The notes below the pieces were generated by a model. It was not told the origin of the DNA, ran no database searches, and was given only the letters and a program-made list of their open reading frames with translations. Shown piece by piece: positions 27,629 to 36,184 of a stretch of DNA of 64,000 nt (position 1 is the first letter of the stretch; every line of letters begins with the position of its first letter). Source of the stretch: Bacteroidota bacterium (GTDB lineage: Bacteria; Bacteroidota; Bacteroidia; Bacteroidales; CAIXZF01). The position numbers were made by a program, and so were the translations under genes. The stretch is taken from contig JAKLIX010000009.1 in NCBI GenBank assembly GCA_022709385.1, positions 97,967 to 161,966 on the forward strand, read 5' to 3'.

Positions 27629-27706
27629 CATTTATTTGCTTTAATATGATGGAATGAGGATGCAGGTGAATGAGACCGGGGTGGGTGTTCAGCTTAGTGA
27701 GGTATA

Positions 27707-28687
27707 TCATGACACATACACTTCCAATATCCGTGCCGAAGGCTGCGGGATAATACCTGCAATCCGGACCAGGTTGGGCAATAAAACCACCTCCCCGGCT
27801 TTAACGTCCAGTTTCACAGATTCGGTGAGAAGATGAAAATGTCCTTCCACTGCGATCAAAACGACGAAAGAATCAAGCTCTGCATAGTCTTTGCGCAAGG
27901 CTTTTGTGGCATATAACATGCCGGTTGAAAATTGCGGGGAACGGATCAGGGAAGCAGTGACATTTTCCCGGAGCGTATATGCAGTTTTCGCATCGGTGAT
28001 CACCTGAAAATCCAGGGCATCCAGGGCCAATTCGGTATGTAACTCACGGGACCTGCCCTTTTCGTCCGTCCTGTTCCAGTCATATATCCGGTAAGTGAGA
28101 TCGGAGGTCTGCTGGATTTCCGCCAGCAGGACGCCGGGACCGATGGCATGAATCCTGCCGGCCGGTGTAAAGAACACATCTCCCGCGGCCACTGATTCCT
28201 TGTGCAGGATACTTGCCAGGGAGTCTTCCCTCAGGTGATACAGAAGGTTTTCGCGATCGGTCTGCCGTGCAAAACCACTGATAAGTTCCGCACCGGGCAC
28301 GGCATCCACCACATACCACATCTCACTTTTCCCGTTTGCATGATGACGACGCCTGGCCAGTGCATCATCCGGATGAACCTGCACGGAAAGCCAGTCGTTG
28401 GAATCAATGAACTTTACCAGCAGGGGAAAAGCATCCCCAAAACGATCGTAAACATCGTCACCCAGCAAGTCGCCCATATATACCTCTGCCAGCTCGTTCA
28501 GATCATTCCCTGCCAGAAAACCGTTGGCAACCAATGTTTCAGCCCCTTCAACCCCGGAAAGGATCCACGCTTCTCCGCAATTTTCCAATGGTCCGGAATC
28601 CAGTCCCAGGACCTTACCGATCCTTTGACCACCCCACACTTTCTCCCTGAAAAGTGGCGTGAACTTCATGGGATATAGTTCATTCAT
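27707..28687 (-). CDS. manA: Mannose-6-phosphate isomerase, class I
   Basis: A 326-aa zinc enzyme interconverting mannose 6-phosphate and fructose 6-phosphate, feeding GDP-mannose and surface polysaccharide synthesis. Seen: KFTPLFREKVWGGQRIG at the N-terminus, LSVQVHPDDALA (metal-binding His), GKSEMWYVVDA, the FFTPAGRIHAIGPGVLLAEIQQ zinc/active-site stretch and YRIYDWNR. The frame could extend to 28747, but a perfect -7 element (28706-28713) places the transcript start downstream of that, so ATG at 28687 is chosen. No neighbour is functionally linked. Confidence 0.92.
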   Translation of the reverse strand: MNELYPMKFTPLFREKVWGGQRIGKVLGLDSGPLENCGEAWILSGVEGAETLVANGFLAGNDLNELAEVYMGDLLGDDVYDRFGDAFPLLVKFIDSNDWLSVQVHPDDALARRRHHANGKSEMWYVVDAVPGAELISGFARQTDRENLLYHLREDSLASILHKESVAAGDVFFTPAGRIHAIGPGVLLAEIQQTSDLTYRIYDWNRTDEKGRSRELHTELALDALDFQVITDAKTAYTLRENVTASLIRSPQFSTGMLYATKALRKDYAELDSFVVLIAVEGHFHLLTESVKLDVKAGEVVLLPNLVRIAGIIPQPSARILEVYVS

Positions 28688-28705
28688 GCAAAACGCTTTC
28701 TGCTG

Positions 28706-28713
28706 CAAAGATA
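28706..28713 (-). promoter_or_regulatory. -7 element of manA
   Basis: TATCTTTG on the minus strand, 18 nt before the chosen ATG, which decides the start. Confidence 0.45.
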
Positions 28714-28837
28714 GGTGATCAACGGCAACAGCCTTCGAAACTTTCACCGGAAAGATTTTGGTAATCCGGGGAATTCCCTTACTTTTGCGATGGGATATTG
28801 TAAATACATCCTGATTATCAATTAATTAGTAATTTAA

Positions 28838-28932
28838 CGACCTTGAAAAGATGGACGATGGACCTGCGAGTAGATCGGACATAAACAGTGAAACCCACGG
28901 AAGGTCGCTATAAATTTTATGGCTTCCTTCCG
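28838..28932 (+). promoter_or_regulatory. Structured leader with two exclusive stems before the Nramp operon
   Basis: CGACCTT (28838-28844) can pair with AAGGTCG (28901-28907), enclosing about 56 nt. CGGAAGG (28898-28904), which shares four bases with that right arm, can instead pair with CCTTCCG (28926-28932) just upstream of the ribosome-binding site. The two stems are mutually exclusive, as in a riboswitch or attenuator. The core does not show motifs of the Mn (yybP-ykoY) or Mg (M-box) classes that I can recognise. Confidence 0.45.
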
Positions 28933-28941
28933 CTAAGCATT

Positions 28942-28947
28942 GGGAGG
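28942..28947 (+). promoter_or_regulatory. Shine-Dalgarno of the MgtE_N/CBS gene
   Basis: GGGAGG, 7 nt before ATG 28955. It fixes that start over the in-frame TTG at 28940 and lies 9 nt after the leader's second stem, which could mask it. Confidence 0.5.
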
Positions 28948-28954
28948 ATTAGCC

Positions 28955-30217
28955 ATGAATACAATTCACACATTTTATCTGAGCCGGATCCTTGGCAACA
29001 AGGTGGTTTCTGAACACAGGACTGCAGTCGGCAGGCTGGAAGATCTTGCGGTAGATGTAAGCTTTGTCAGGCCCAAGGTGATCGCTGCCAGGGTAAAATT
29101 CGGCAATCAATCGCTGCTGCTGGACTTCAGCCATGTAAGCATCAGCAAACAAGCGGCGAAATATGTGATCCATTGCAGTCTCATCGAGGAGTTCATCATG
29201 CCTCCGGAGAATGTGCTTTTCCTTGTGAAGCATGTGCTTGACAAGCAGATCGTGGATATTGACGGCCGGAAGCTTGAGCGGGTGAATGACCTTAGGCTGG
29301 CTTTTTTATCGAACGGACTGTATATTGTGGCGGTCGATGTGGGACTTGAAGGCCTGCTCAGGCGGCTTGCGGTGGCCAGGCCTCTGAACAAGACCTTGCG
29401 TCCGCTTGGAAAGGCACTTCCCACCAAACTTATTTTATGGGATGATGTGGCAGCCATCGGTCCGTCTATGGAAGGGATCAAGTTATCGAAGGAACACAGT
29501 AAACTTGAGACGCTCCACCCATCGGATCTTGCAGATATATTGGAAGATCTGGATCACAAGACCCAGGTGGCCCTGTTCTCTTCACTGGATGAAGAAAAGG
29601 CGGCCGATGTGCTGGAGGAGATGGAGACCGAGGCTCAGATCAATGTGCTGGAAGGCTTGTCGGTTGAAAAGGCGGCCGATGTGCTGGAAAAGATGCCTGC
29701 CGATGAGGTGGCAGATATTCTGGACGACCTTGAAAAGGAAAAGGCAGAGGAGTTGCTCAGTGAGATGGAGGACGAAGCCCGGGAGGAAGTCAGGGAACTG
29801 ATGGATTACCCGGAGAACACCGTCGGTAGTCTGATGTCGACCGATTTCTTCACTTTCAATGAGAACATGACGGTGAAGCAGACCATTGAAGAACTCCGTA
29901 AGATCAAGCCTCCTTCGGATACCATATATTATTTGTATGTGCTGGATGATCTCGGCCGGCTGGTTGCCACCGTTTCGCTCCGCGACCTGATCATCGCCGG
30001 GGAGGAAACTCCCCTGTCCCATATCATGAACCGCAAGGTGATCAGGGTGATGGACCATGAGAAGATCGACAGCCTGGCAGGGATTATTTCCAAGTATAAC
30101 CTGATCGCCATTCCCGTGGTGGACGAACAGCAATTCATGGTGGGAATAGTGATTATTGACGACGTGGTGTTCACCTTATTGAAGGCAAGAAAGAGAATGA
30201 TATTGAAAGAAGATTGA
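28955..30217 (+). CDS. Soluble PRC-barrel/MgtE_N/CBS-pair protein, partner of an Nramp transporter
   Basis: A 420-aa cytosolic protein. Residues 1-165 hold two PRC-barrel-like segments (FYLSRILGNKVV... and HVLDKQIVDIDGRKLERVNDL). Residues about 180-285 are an MgtE_N superhelix of short repeats (HPSDLADILEDL, EEKAADVLEEM, EKAADVLEKMPADEVADILDDL). Residues about 300-415 are a CBS pair (VGSLMSTDFFTF... and ILSHIMNRK-like SHIMNRKVI). It lacks the membrane domain of a full MgtE. MgtE_N/CBS regions are known Mg2+ sensors that gate the MgtE channel. Here the gene precedes an Nramp transporter by 2 bp, so it may sense a metal or nucleotide and control that transporter (inference). The start is set by GGGAGG; a structured leader lies upstream. 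Confidence 0.88.
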   Translation: MNTIHTFYLSRILGNKVVSEHRTAVGRLEDLAVDVSFVRPKVIAARVKFGNQSLLLDFSHVSISKQAAKYVIHCSLIEEFIMPPENVLFLVKHVLDKQIVDIDGRKLERVNDLRLAFLSNGLYIVAVDVGLEGLLRRLAVARPLNKTLRPLGKALPTKLILWDDVAAIGPSMEGIKLSKEHSKLETLHPSDLADILEDLDHKTQVALFSSLDEEKAADVLEEMETEAQINVLEGLSVEKAADVLEKMPADEVADILDDLEKEKAEELLSEMEDEAREEVRELMDYPENTVGSLMSTDFFTFNENMTVKQTIEELRKIKPPSDTIYYLYVLDDLGRLVATVSLRDLIIAGEETPLSHIMNRKVIRVMDHEKIDSLAGIISKYNLIAIPVVDEQQFMVGIVIIDDVVFTLLKARKRMILKED

Positions 30218-30219
30218 TC

Positions 30220-31476
30220 ATGACTGCCATCCGCATCCCAAGAAAGCTGAGTATCTGGCGCAGGATCGCGATCTTTCTCGCCATCCTGGGTCCGGGGATT
30301 ATTACAGGCAGTGTGGACAACGATGCAGGGGGCATCACCACCTATTCGGTTGCCGGGGCGCTCTATGGTTACAAGCTGTTATGGACACTGATACCCGCAT
30401 TTATTGCATTGGCCGTGGTACAGGAAATGAATGCCCGTATGGGGATCATCAGCGGGAAAGGGCTTGCCGACCTGATCCGCGAAAACACCAAACTGAAATA
30501 CACCTTTTTTATCTTTCTTTCCTTGCTGGTGGCCGACCTGGGCAATACGACCACCGAGTTTGCAGGAGTGGCGGGAAGTATGCAGGTTTTCGGGGTCAGT
30601 AAATACCTTTCAGTCCCCATTGCCGGTTTCTTTGTATGGATACTCGCTGTGAAGGGCACCTATCGTTTTGTTGAGAAGATCTTCCTGATCTTCAGCCTCT
30701 TTCTGCTCAGTTATGTTGTTTCGGCCATCATGGGCAAACCCGACTGGGGAGCGATCGGGCATGCCATCGTGGCCCCGGAAATAAATTTTGACCTGTTATA
30801 TGTAACGATGGTTATCGGCATTATCGGGACCACGATTGCACCATGGATGCAGTTTTATATGCAGTCATCGGTCATTGAAAAAGGATTGAAGCCCGAGGAC
30901 TACAAATACACCGTATGGGATGTAATTATCGGGTGTTTCATCACGGTGGTGGTGGCATTTTTCATCATTGTGGCCTGCGGGAGCACCCTTCATGTGAACG
31001 GTATTCAGATTACAGAGGCCAAGGATGCTGCTTTTTCCCTTGAACCGCTTGCCGGACGGCTTGCAGCCCAGGTTTTTGCCTTCGGTCTGTTTATTGCGTC
31101 CGTGTTTGCGGCCACCATCCTGCCCATCGCCTCATCTTTTTACATCTGTCAGGCTTTCGGCTTTGAGGCCGGTATTGACAAGAAGTTCAGGGAGGCACCC
31201 CAGTTTTACGGCCTTTTCACCTTCATGATCCTTGTTTCCATGGGGATCATCCTGATCCCGGGCGCACCCCTGATCACCATCACACTCTGGTCGCAGGTGC
31301 TGAACGGCGTGTTGCTGCCGGTAGTGCTTATCAGCATGATGATGCTTGTCAACAACCGTGAGATCATGGGCGATAGCATCAATAAGGCCTGGCAGAATGT
31401 AGTGGGATGGACTACGGTGGTTGTGCTGATTTCTCTTTCCCTTTTTTTGCTGGTGTTGACCTTCATCGGAAACTGA
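30220..31476 (+). CDS. Nramp-family divalent metal transporter
   Basis: A 418-aa polytopic inner-membrane protein with about eleven hydrophobic helices. The helix-1 metal site reads GPGIITGSVDNDAGG, in which the usual DPGN metal site of MntH is replaced by DND. The helix-6 site, usually MPH, reads TIAPWMQFYMQSS here, without the Met-Pro-His. The family normally moves Mn2+ or Fe2+ with protons; the replaced helix-6 residues resemble those of the Nramp-related Mg2+ transporters (NRMT), so Mg2+ is a possible substrate. Start is ATG 30220 (an in-frame TTG at 30214 would give a 4-bp overlap). It is co-transcribed with the MgtE_N/CBS protein, which would fit a Mg-responsive pair. Confidence 0.88.
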   Translation: MTAIRIPRKLSIWRRIAIFLAILGPGIITGSVDNDAGGITTYSVAGALYGYKLLWTLIPAFIALAVVQEMNARMGIISGKGLADLIRENTKLKYTFFIFLSLLVADLGNTTTEFAGVAGSMQVFGVSKYLSVPIAGFFVWILAVKGTYRFVEKIFLIFSLFLLSYVVSAIMGKPDWGAIGHAIVAPEINFDLLYVTMVIGIIGTTIAPWMQFYMQSSVIEKGLKPEDYKYTVWDVIIGCFITVVVAFFIIVACGSTLHVNGIQITEAKDAAFSLEPLAGRLAAQVFAFGLFIASVFAATILPIASSFYICQAFGFEAGIDKKFREAPQFYGLFTFMILVSMGIILIPGAPLITITLWSQVLNGVLLPVVLISMMMLVNNREIMGDSINKAWQNVVGWTTVVVLISLSLFLLVLTFIGN

Positions 31477-31516
31477 AAACCATGTGACACTTGATCACAG
31501 GCCGCCACCTTAAAAG

Positions 31517-33013
31517 TTAATTATTCCTCAGACAACGCACGGAGTACCCGAAGTTTTTAGGGTCATTCCTTCGCTGCATAATTGCATCTTCATAATAAAG
31601 GTACATACTGATAGCAGTTTCGGAATATCCTTCCGATGAAGACCAATAACGGCCGTAAATGAGCACATCAGCGAAGTAACCGAAGTCTAACCGCCAGCCT
31701 CCTGCGAAAGCGGTAAATCCACTTTCGTTTGTTGCACCAGTATTTGGGAAATCCCAATGAGTATCTCCGGCTTCTTTTATTTTGCCTCCGGCGTTTAATC
31801 CACTGTATAAAATATCAGTACAATTCACCGTGGCATCAAGATAGTTGGCAAGGGTACACCACTCCTCATCTGTAGGAACATGCCAGCCTGACGGGCAAAT
31901 CTCCTGAAAACCAGGTATGGTAACATAACTCATCATTTCTTCCCAGTCGTATAAGCCACCGTAGATATCGCAATTGGCCGGATTGTTGTCGTAACAATAC
32001 TTTTGAATGACATTGTCATATGTGCAATCAGAATGACTGTAACCCGGTGTTGTTGAGATCACCATGGTGCCTATATTAAGGTTCTCCCGCATCCAACATT
32101 GCGTGCCAATTTGAACCGTGTTGTACACCCTCCCGTCACGGGTGTCAGTAAAGGGAGAGCCGCAGAAAAAAGTCAATTCCGAAAATTCAATTTCCACTGT
32201 ATCTGATGAAAATGTACAGATGGTGGTTATTGTCCATACCAGGGTATAATTGTTACCAGCAATGCCGTTGAAAATGGAAAGCGGATTACCCGGCTCTGCA
32301 ATGCTGCCACCCGTACCGGAAACGATGGTCCAACCACCCGTGCCGTATACAGGTGTATTGCCTTCAAGCGTTGTGCCTGTCCCAATTATATTCTGGTCGG
32401 GACCGGCATTGGCCGGAGTGGGCATTGGGGTACAGCCGTCCGGTGTAAAGGACCCATCGGGATCACCGTAACAAAGCCCTTTCAAATCAAACACCAGGGA
32501 TGTATCATCGGTAATAATGATGGTATTGCTCTCAAACACCCAGTCCCCCGCCGGAAAGGTGCCGGTATGCCCAAGGTCCCTTCGCAGAATCATCAGGGCA
32601 TCAGTGGAGTTTACATAGCCGTTGTTGTTAATGTCGGCTGCTTTGAATTTCAAGCCGCTCAGGGTGATCTGTCCGACATAGTGTCTGAGTGCAATTAGAG
32701 CATCGGTGGAATTAATCCCCCCAGCCGTCCTGGATGATACCGCACTGATGAGATAAGTGCCCTGTGTAAGCTGACAGAAAGAATATTGCCCAAGGTAATC
32801 CGTTTCGCTGGTTTGAAGCAGCTGTCCTTCAGTTGTTTTTAATTGTGCCTGTGCGCCGTAGAGGGGTGTGGCCGCATTGTTGAAATACATGAGCCGGCCG
32901 GTGATGTTCGGGCAGTCGAGGTTATTGTTTAAAATAACCTGGGCAAGCATGCATGTTTGTCCGGTCAGAATTAACCAAACTGTCAAATGAATGAATTGGG
33001 GAATTTTCTTCAT
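31517..33013 (-). CDS. Secreted dockerin-like protein with Fibrobacter-type paralogous domain
   Basis: A 498-aa exported protein: signal peptide (FIHLTVWLILTGQTCMLAQ), a carboxypeptidase-regulatory-like domain (about 38-120), and the dockerin-like module shared with the giants (about 123-190; ADINNNGYVNSTDALMIL...GDWVFE...GDPDGS). A PKD-like stretch follows (about 195-275). The C-terminal half is a Fib_succ_major-type domain (VYNTVQIGTQCWMRENLNI..., CPSGWHVPTDEEWCTL, RCLRNN). Unlike the other three carriers of the dockerin-like module it has neither the cohesin-like module nor a T9SS sorting domain. Its anchoring is therefore unclear. Function unknown. Confidence 0.87.
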   Translation of the reverse strand: MKKIPQFIHLTVWLILTGQTCMLAQVILNNNLDCPNITGRLMYFNNAATPLYGAQAQLKTTEGQLLQTSETDYLGQYSFCQLTQGTYLISAVSSRTAGGINSTDALIALRHYVGQITLSGLKFKAADINNNGYVNSTDALMILRRDLGHTGTFPAGDWVFESNTIIITDDTSLVFDLKGLCYGDPDGSFTPDGCTPMPTPANAGPDQNIIGTGTTLEGNTPVYGTGGWTIVSGTGGSIAEPGNPLSIFNGIAGNNYTLVWTITTICTFSSDTVEIEFSELTFFCGSPFTDTRDGRVYNTVQIGTQCWMRENLNIGTMVISTTPGYSHSDCTYDNVIQKYCYDNNPANCDIYGGLYDWEEMMSYVTIPGFQEICPSGWHVPTDEEWCTLANYLDATVNCTDILYSGLNAGGKIKEAGDTHWDFPNTGATNESGFTAFAGGWRLDFGYFADVLIYGRYWSSSEGYSETAISMYLYYEDAIMQRRNDPKNFGYSVRCLRNN

Positions 33014-33204
33014 TTTAATACATATTAGATCAGCAATGAATCGAAAAAAGCATCCAACTATGCAGATCAGGTGATACTTAACTTCAATATTACGAAAATC
33101 AGGATTTCTGCAGATACTCTGCTAAAAATAATTTTCGTGATGCTACTGGATTGGATATCCATAATCTAAGTGATTATATATCATTGTATTATGTAGCCGG
33201 ATGG

Positions 33205-33262
33205 GAAATGGGATGTCATCCTGGCGTTGATATAAATCAACGCCAGGATGACATCCCATTTC
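33205..33262. repeat. Perfect 27-bp inverted repeat with 4-nt loop
   Basis: Left arm 33205-33231 and right arm 33236-33262 are perfectly complementary, with loop ATAA. Each arm contains a nested palindrome (GGATGTCATCC / GGATGACATCC). It lies in the 313-bp gap between the divergent 498-aa and kinase genes, 65 bp before the kinase start. No T-tract follows, so it is not a standard terminator. Apart from this the gap shows no gene. Confidence 0.9.
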
Positions 33263-33326
33263 TAAAAAATATTTCCACGGCCATGCCAGAATTGTCATTA
33301 CTTTAGAAGCCGCATCCAGAAAAATC

Positions 33327-33896
33327 ATGCTGATCATAGGAATTACAGGAACGCTGGGCGCCGGTAAGGGAACCATCGTTGAATACCTTGTCAGGGAAAA
33401 GGCCTTTCTTCATTTCAGCGTCAGGGCTTACCTGATCGAAGAAATTGAGAATCGGGGTTTGCCGGTAAACAGGGACAGTATGGTGCTGGTTGCCAATGAA
33501 CTGCGCAGCAAACACTCCCCTGCCTATATGGCAGAAGTGCTTTTCGACAGGGCACAGGCCTGCGGAAAACATTGTGTGATCGAGAGCATCCGGACGCCCG
33601 GTGAAGCAGCCTCCTTGCGGAACAGGGGGAATTTCTGTCTTTTTGCCGTGGATGCTGACCCCTTGTTACGGTATGACCGGATCAGGATGCGGGGCAGTGA
33701 AACAGACCATATCAGTTTCGACACTTTTCTGCACAACGAACTGCGTGAAATGGAATCGGAGGATCCCAACAGACAGAACATCAAGGCCTGCATCCGTATG
33801 GCAGATTATGTATTTAACAATGACGGCAGCAGGGAGGCCTTGTTTACCAGGGTTGAAGAAGTCGTTGACAAACTGCTGAAAAACGCGAAACCATGA
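33327..33896 (+). CDS. P-loop nucleotide/deoxynucleotide monophosphate kinase
   Basis: A 189-aa P-loop kinase with Walker A GTLGAGKGT (residues 8-16) and a lid-like Arg-rich stretch (DRIRMRGSETDHIS). CVIESIRTPGEAASLR resembles the substrate-handling strand of dNMP/adenylate-type kinases, and ADYVFNNDGS near the C-terminus is typical of dephospho-CoA kinase-like folds. The specific substrate cannot be read from the sequence. The ATGA overlap with a dCMP deaminase gene suggests a shared deoxynucleotide salvage role. Confidence 0.82.
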   Translation: MLIIGITGTLGAGKGTIVEYLVREKAFLHFSVRAYLIEEIENRGLPVNRDSMVLVANELRSKHSPAYMAEVLFDRAQACGKHCVIESIRTPGEAASLRNRGNFCLFAVDADPLLRYDRIRMRGSETDHISFDTFLHNELREMESEDPNRQNIKACIRMADYVFNNDGSREALFTRVEEVVDKLLKNAKP

Positions 33897-34399
33897 CAGA
33901 AGTACCGGATAACTACCGCCGTCCCACCTGGGACGAATATTTTATGGAGGTGGCCCACACCATTGCAAAGCGGGCAACCTGCGACCGTGGCCGGAGCGGT
34001 TGTGTGATCGCCCGCGACCGCCAGATTCTGGTTACCGGCTATGTTGGTTCACCGGTCGGACTCCCCCATTGCGATGATGTGGGACACCTGATGAAAAAAG
34101 TCATACACGAAGACGACAGGATTACCATGCACTGTGTACGTACGGTGCATGCCGAGCAAAACGCCATCTGCCAGGCCGCCAAACTGGGTGTGGCCCTTGA
34201 CGGCGCCACGCTATACTGCCGTATGACACCCTGTCGTACCTGTGCCATGCTCATCATCAACTGCGGTATCAAAAGGGTGGTTTGTGAATTCCGCTACCAT
34301 GCCGGGCAGGAGTCGGAGGAGATGTTCAAGCAGGCGGACATCGAACTTTCCTATGTCCATGATGAGGTGCTGAGGTACAGGGACCAGGAAGGAAGATGA
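33893..34399 (+). CDS. dCMP deaminase (cytidine/deoxycytidylate deaminase family)
   Basis: A 168-aa zinc hydrolase converting dCMP to dUMP for thymidylate synthesis. The zinc/catalytic signature is complete: HAEQNAI (His ligand and catalytic Glu) and PCRTCAM (two Cys ligands), followed by CGIKRVV. The N-terminus (RPTWDEYFMEVAHTIAKRATCDR) is also characteristic of the ComEB/dCMP deaminase group. It overlaps the upstream kinase by 4 bp (ATGA). Confidence 0.92.
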   Translation: MTEVPDNYRRPTWDEYFMEVAHTIAKRATCDRGRSGCVIARDRQILVTGYVGSPVGLPHCDDVGHLMKKVIHEDDRITMHCVRTVHAEQNAICQAAKLGVALDGATLYCRMTPCRTCAMLIINCGIKRVVCEFRYHAGQESEEMFKQADIELSYVHDEVLRYRDQEGR

Positions 34400-34432
34400 C
34401 GGTTCGAAAACAGGGGGAGTAGAAGACTCCGG

Positions 34433-34481
34433 TAAAAAAAACGAGCGTGAAATCTGAGAAATGTCACTCTCAGGCTCACGC
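34433..34481 (-). terminator. Intrinsic terminator after tRNA-Gln
   Basis: On the minus strand a stem (GCGTGAGCCTGAGA pairing with TCTCAG...TCACGC, with a small bulge; hairpin 34445-34481) is followed by TCG and an eight-T tract (34434-34441). It lies 16 bp downstream of the tRNA. Confidence 0.75.
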
Positions 34482-34496
34482 CCGCATTGATTTTGT

Positions 34497-34568
34497 TGTC
34501 CGACCAGGGCTCGAACCTGGACTCGACTGATCCAGAGTCAGTTGTGTTACCAATTACACCATCGGACA
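34497..34568 (-). tRNA. tRNA-Gln (anticodon CUG)
   Basis: 72 nt on the minus strand folding into a full cloverleaf: a 7-bp acceptor stem (TGTCCGA/TCGGACA), anticodon stem ACTGA/TCAGT around loop CTCTGGA (anticodon CTG, codon CAG), and T arm CCAGGTTCGAGCCCTGG. CCA is not encoded. Its synthetase gene (glnS) is 1.6 kb away on the same strand. Confidence 0.93.
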
Positions 34569-34643
34569 AGGTCGGTGCAAAGATAAGAAAAAAAACGACC
34601 AGGTCAATAGTGTTAAGTAATTCATAATCCTTTTTTTTTTCGC

Positions 34644-34674
34644 TTGACAAGATGCTATAAATAATATAGATTTG
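34644..34674 (+). promoter_or_regulatory. Promoter of the DUF5723 gene
   Basis: TTG (34644-34646, within TTGACA), a 20-nt spacer and a perfect TAGATTTG (34667-34674), 26 bp before the ATG. Confidence 0.65.
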
Positions 34675-34700
34675 TATGATAATTAATTAAACCTCTAACA

Positions 34701-36122
34701 ATGAAGCAGGTACTTACCTTATTCAGTCTGGTTCTGCTGTCGGTTTCGCTGACAGCCCAAACAGACATCAATGTATTCAATGCCACGGGCGGAGGTTATT
34801 CAGTTACCCGTCTGACCGACTACCAGTGTCTGGGGATCAATCCTGCCAACCTGGGCTGGACCTGGAGCGACAACAGCATGAACCTGGGCTTGTTTGAAAC
34901 GGGATTGTCGATCCACACCGGTGCCCTTACCCGCAAACAGGTGATGAAAGACATGTTCGATGAAAGCATTCACCTGGATATGGATCAAAGGCGCGATGCA
35001 GCCTCTGCTTTTACGGGCGAAGGCCTGTGGGCCCAGGGAGGAATGACCTGGCTCGGCTTTTCCTACCAGGATGACAAGCTTGGAGGCTTTGCTTTCAGTG
35101 CCAGGGACCGCGGTTTCTGGAACACGGTTTTCAACAGCGAAGCAGCCCGTTTCGTCTTCCTGGGTTTTTATGATCCTTATTTCGACAGCCTGGTGGTGAA
35201 CGGGGAAGACACGGTGGGTTATGCCACCGATCCTGAGTTTGCCTCAAAGGTCTATGCGGGCACCAACATGCAGTTCATCTGGTACAGGGAGTACAACCTG
35301 GCATACGGAAGAAAAATGCTGGAATACAATGACTGGAAACTGTTTGCAGGCCTGGGTCTGAAGTATCTGGTGGGTTACGGCAGTTTTCAGTACCTTCAGA
35401 ATGAGGCCGGACTGACAGCTTACTCTGCACTGGCTCCGGTGTTCGAGGTTGACTATGACACCCCCACTCCTTCGAAGATTGATGGCACGGGATTGAAGAA
35501 AACCGGATCGGGTTTTGGGGCAGATCTCGGAGTGAGTGTTCACTACGGAGAAGACTGGAAGTTTTCCCTTGCGCTGAATGACATCGGTTCCATCAAATGG
35601 GACGGGAATGTTTATGAAGGACAGGAAGTGAAAGTATGGAAGATAGAAACTCCGGGCATCGACAATTACAATATCTTTTCGCAGGGGGAACTGATCAGCA
35701 CCGACAATGCACCGGATGATCCGGGGCAGTGGAAGGGACTCGAGAACAAAACAGTAGCCCTGCCAATGCACCTGAGAACAGGAATCAGTTACAAACTGCA
35801 TGAGAAAGTTGAAGCCGGGGCAGATCTCTACCTTCCCCTGACCGAAGATGTTCCCGGAGCATATGAAGGCCCGCTTTTCGGGCTGGGTGCCGTATATGAG
35901 CCGGCCAAGTGGGTCCAGCTGTCACTCGGGCTGGTCAGCGGTAAAGAAACCGGCACCAATATCCCTATTGGAATCAGTTTTTTCCCTGCCAGGGATGAAG
36001 ACGGAAGCTGGCAACTGGGAATTGCGTTGCGTGACGTTTCCACTTATCTGAAAGAGAGTGAACCGACGGTTAGTTTTGCATTCGGATTTCTGAGGTTCAG
36101 CTTCGGACAAAAGAAGCACTGA
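34701..36122 (+). CDS. DUF5723-like exported outer-membrane protein
   Basis: A 473-aa protein with a signal peptide (VLTLFSLVLLSVSLTAQ). The N-terminal part (LGINPANLGW) is followed by alternating Tyr/Trp/Phe-rich strands through to FAFGFLRFSF near the end, consistent with an outer-membrane barrel of the DUF5723/PorV-like type. Function unknown. It stands alone with a good promoter and runs convergent to glnS. Confidence 0.8.
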   Translation: MKQVLTLFSLVLLSVSLTAQTDINVFNATGGGYSVTRLTDYQCLGINPANLGWTWSDNSMNLGLFETGLSIHTGALTRKQVMKDMFDESIHLDMDQRRDAASAFTGEGLWAQGGMTWLGFSYQDDKLGGFAFSARDRGFWNTVFNSEAARFVFLGFYDPYFDSLVVNGEDTVGYATDPEFASKVYAGTNMQFIWYREYNLAYGRKMLEYNDWKLFAGLGLKYLVGYGSFQYLQNEAGLTAYSALAPVFEVDYDTPTPSKIDGTGLKKTGSGFGADLGVSVHYGEDWKFSLALNDIGSIKWDGNVYEGQEVKVWKIETPGIDNYNIFSQGELISTDNAPDDPGQWKGLENKTVALPMHLRTGISYKLHEKVEAGADLYLPLTEDVPGAYEGPLFGLGAVYEPAKWVQLSLGLVSGKETGTNIPIGISFFPARDEDGSWQLGIALRDVSTYLKESEPTVSFAFGFLRFSFGQKKH

Positions 36123-36184
36123 TCATCCGGAATATCAGCAAAAACGACTGACTCCCAAGATGTATCTTCTTGGTATGGGTTTGA

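Noticed and set aside
28838..28932. Assignment of the leader to the yybP-ykoY Mn or M-box Mg riboswitch
   Set aside because: The conserved loops of those classes are not visible; kept as an unclassified leader.
31483..31499. CRP-like palindrome TGTGA-N7-TCACA
   Set aside because: It sits between convergent gene ends, where an activator site would have no promoter to act on; spacing is also one base off.
36155..36173. Small hairpin CCAAGA/TCTTGG between convergent DUF5723 and glnS genes
   Set aside because: Six base pairs and no T-tract; too weak to call a terminator.
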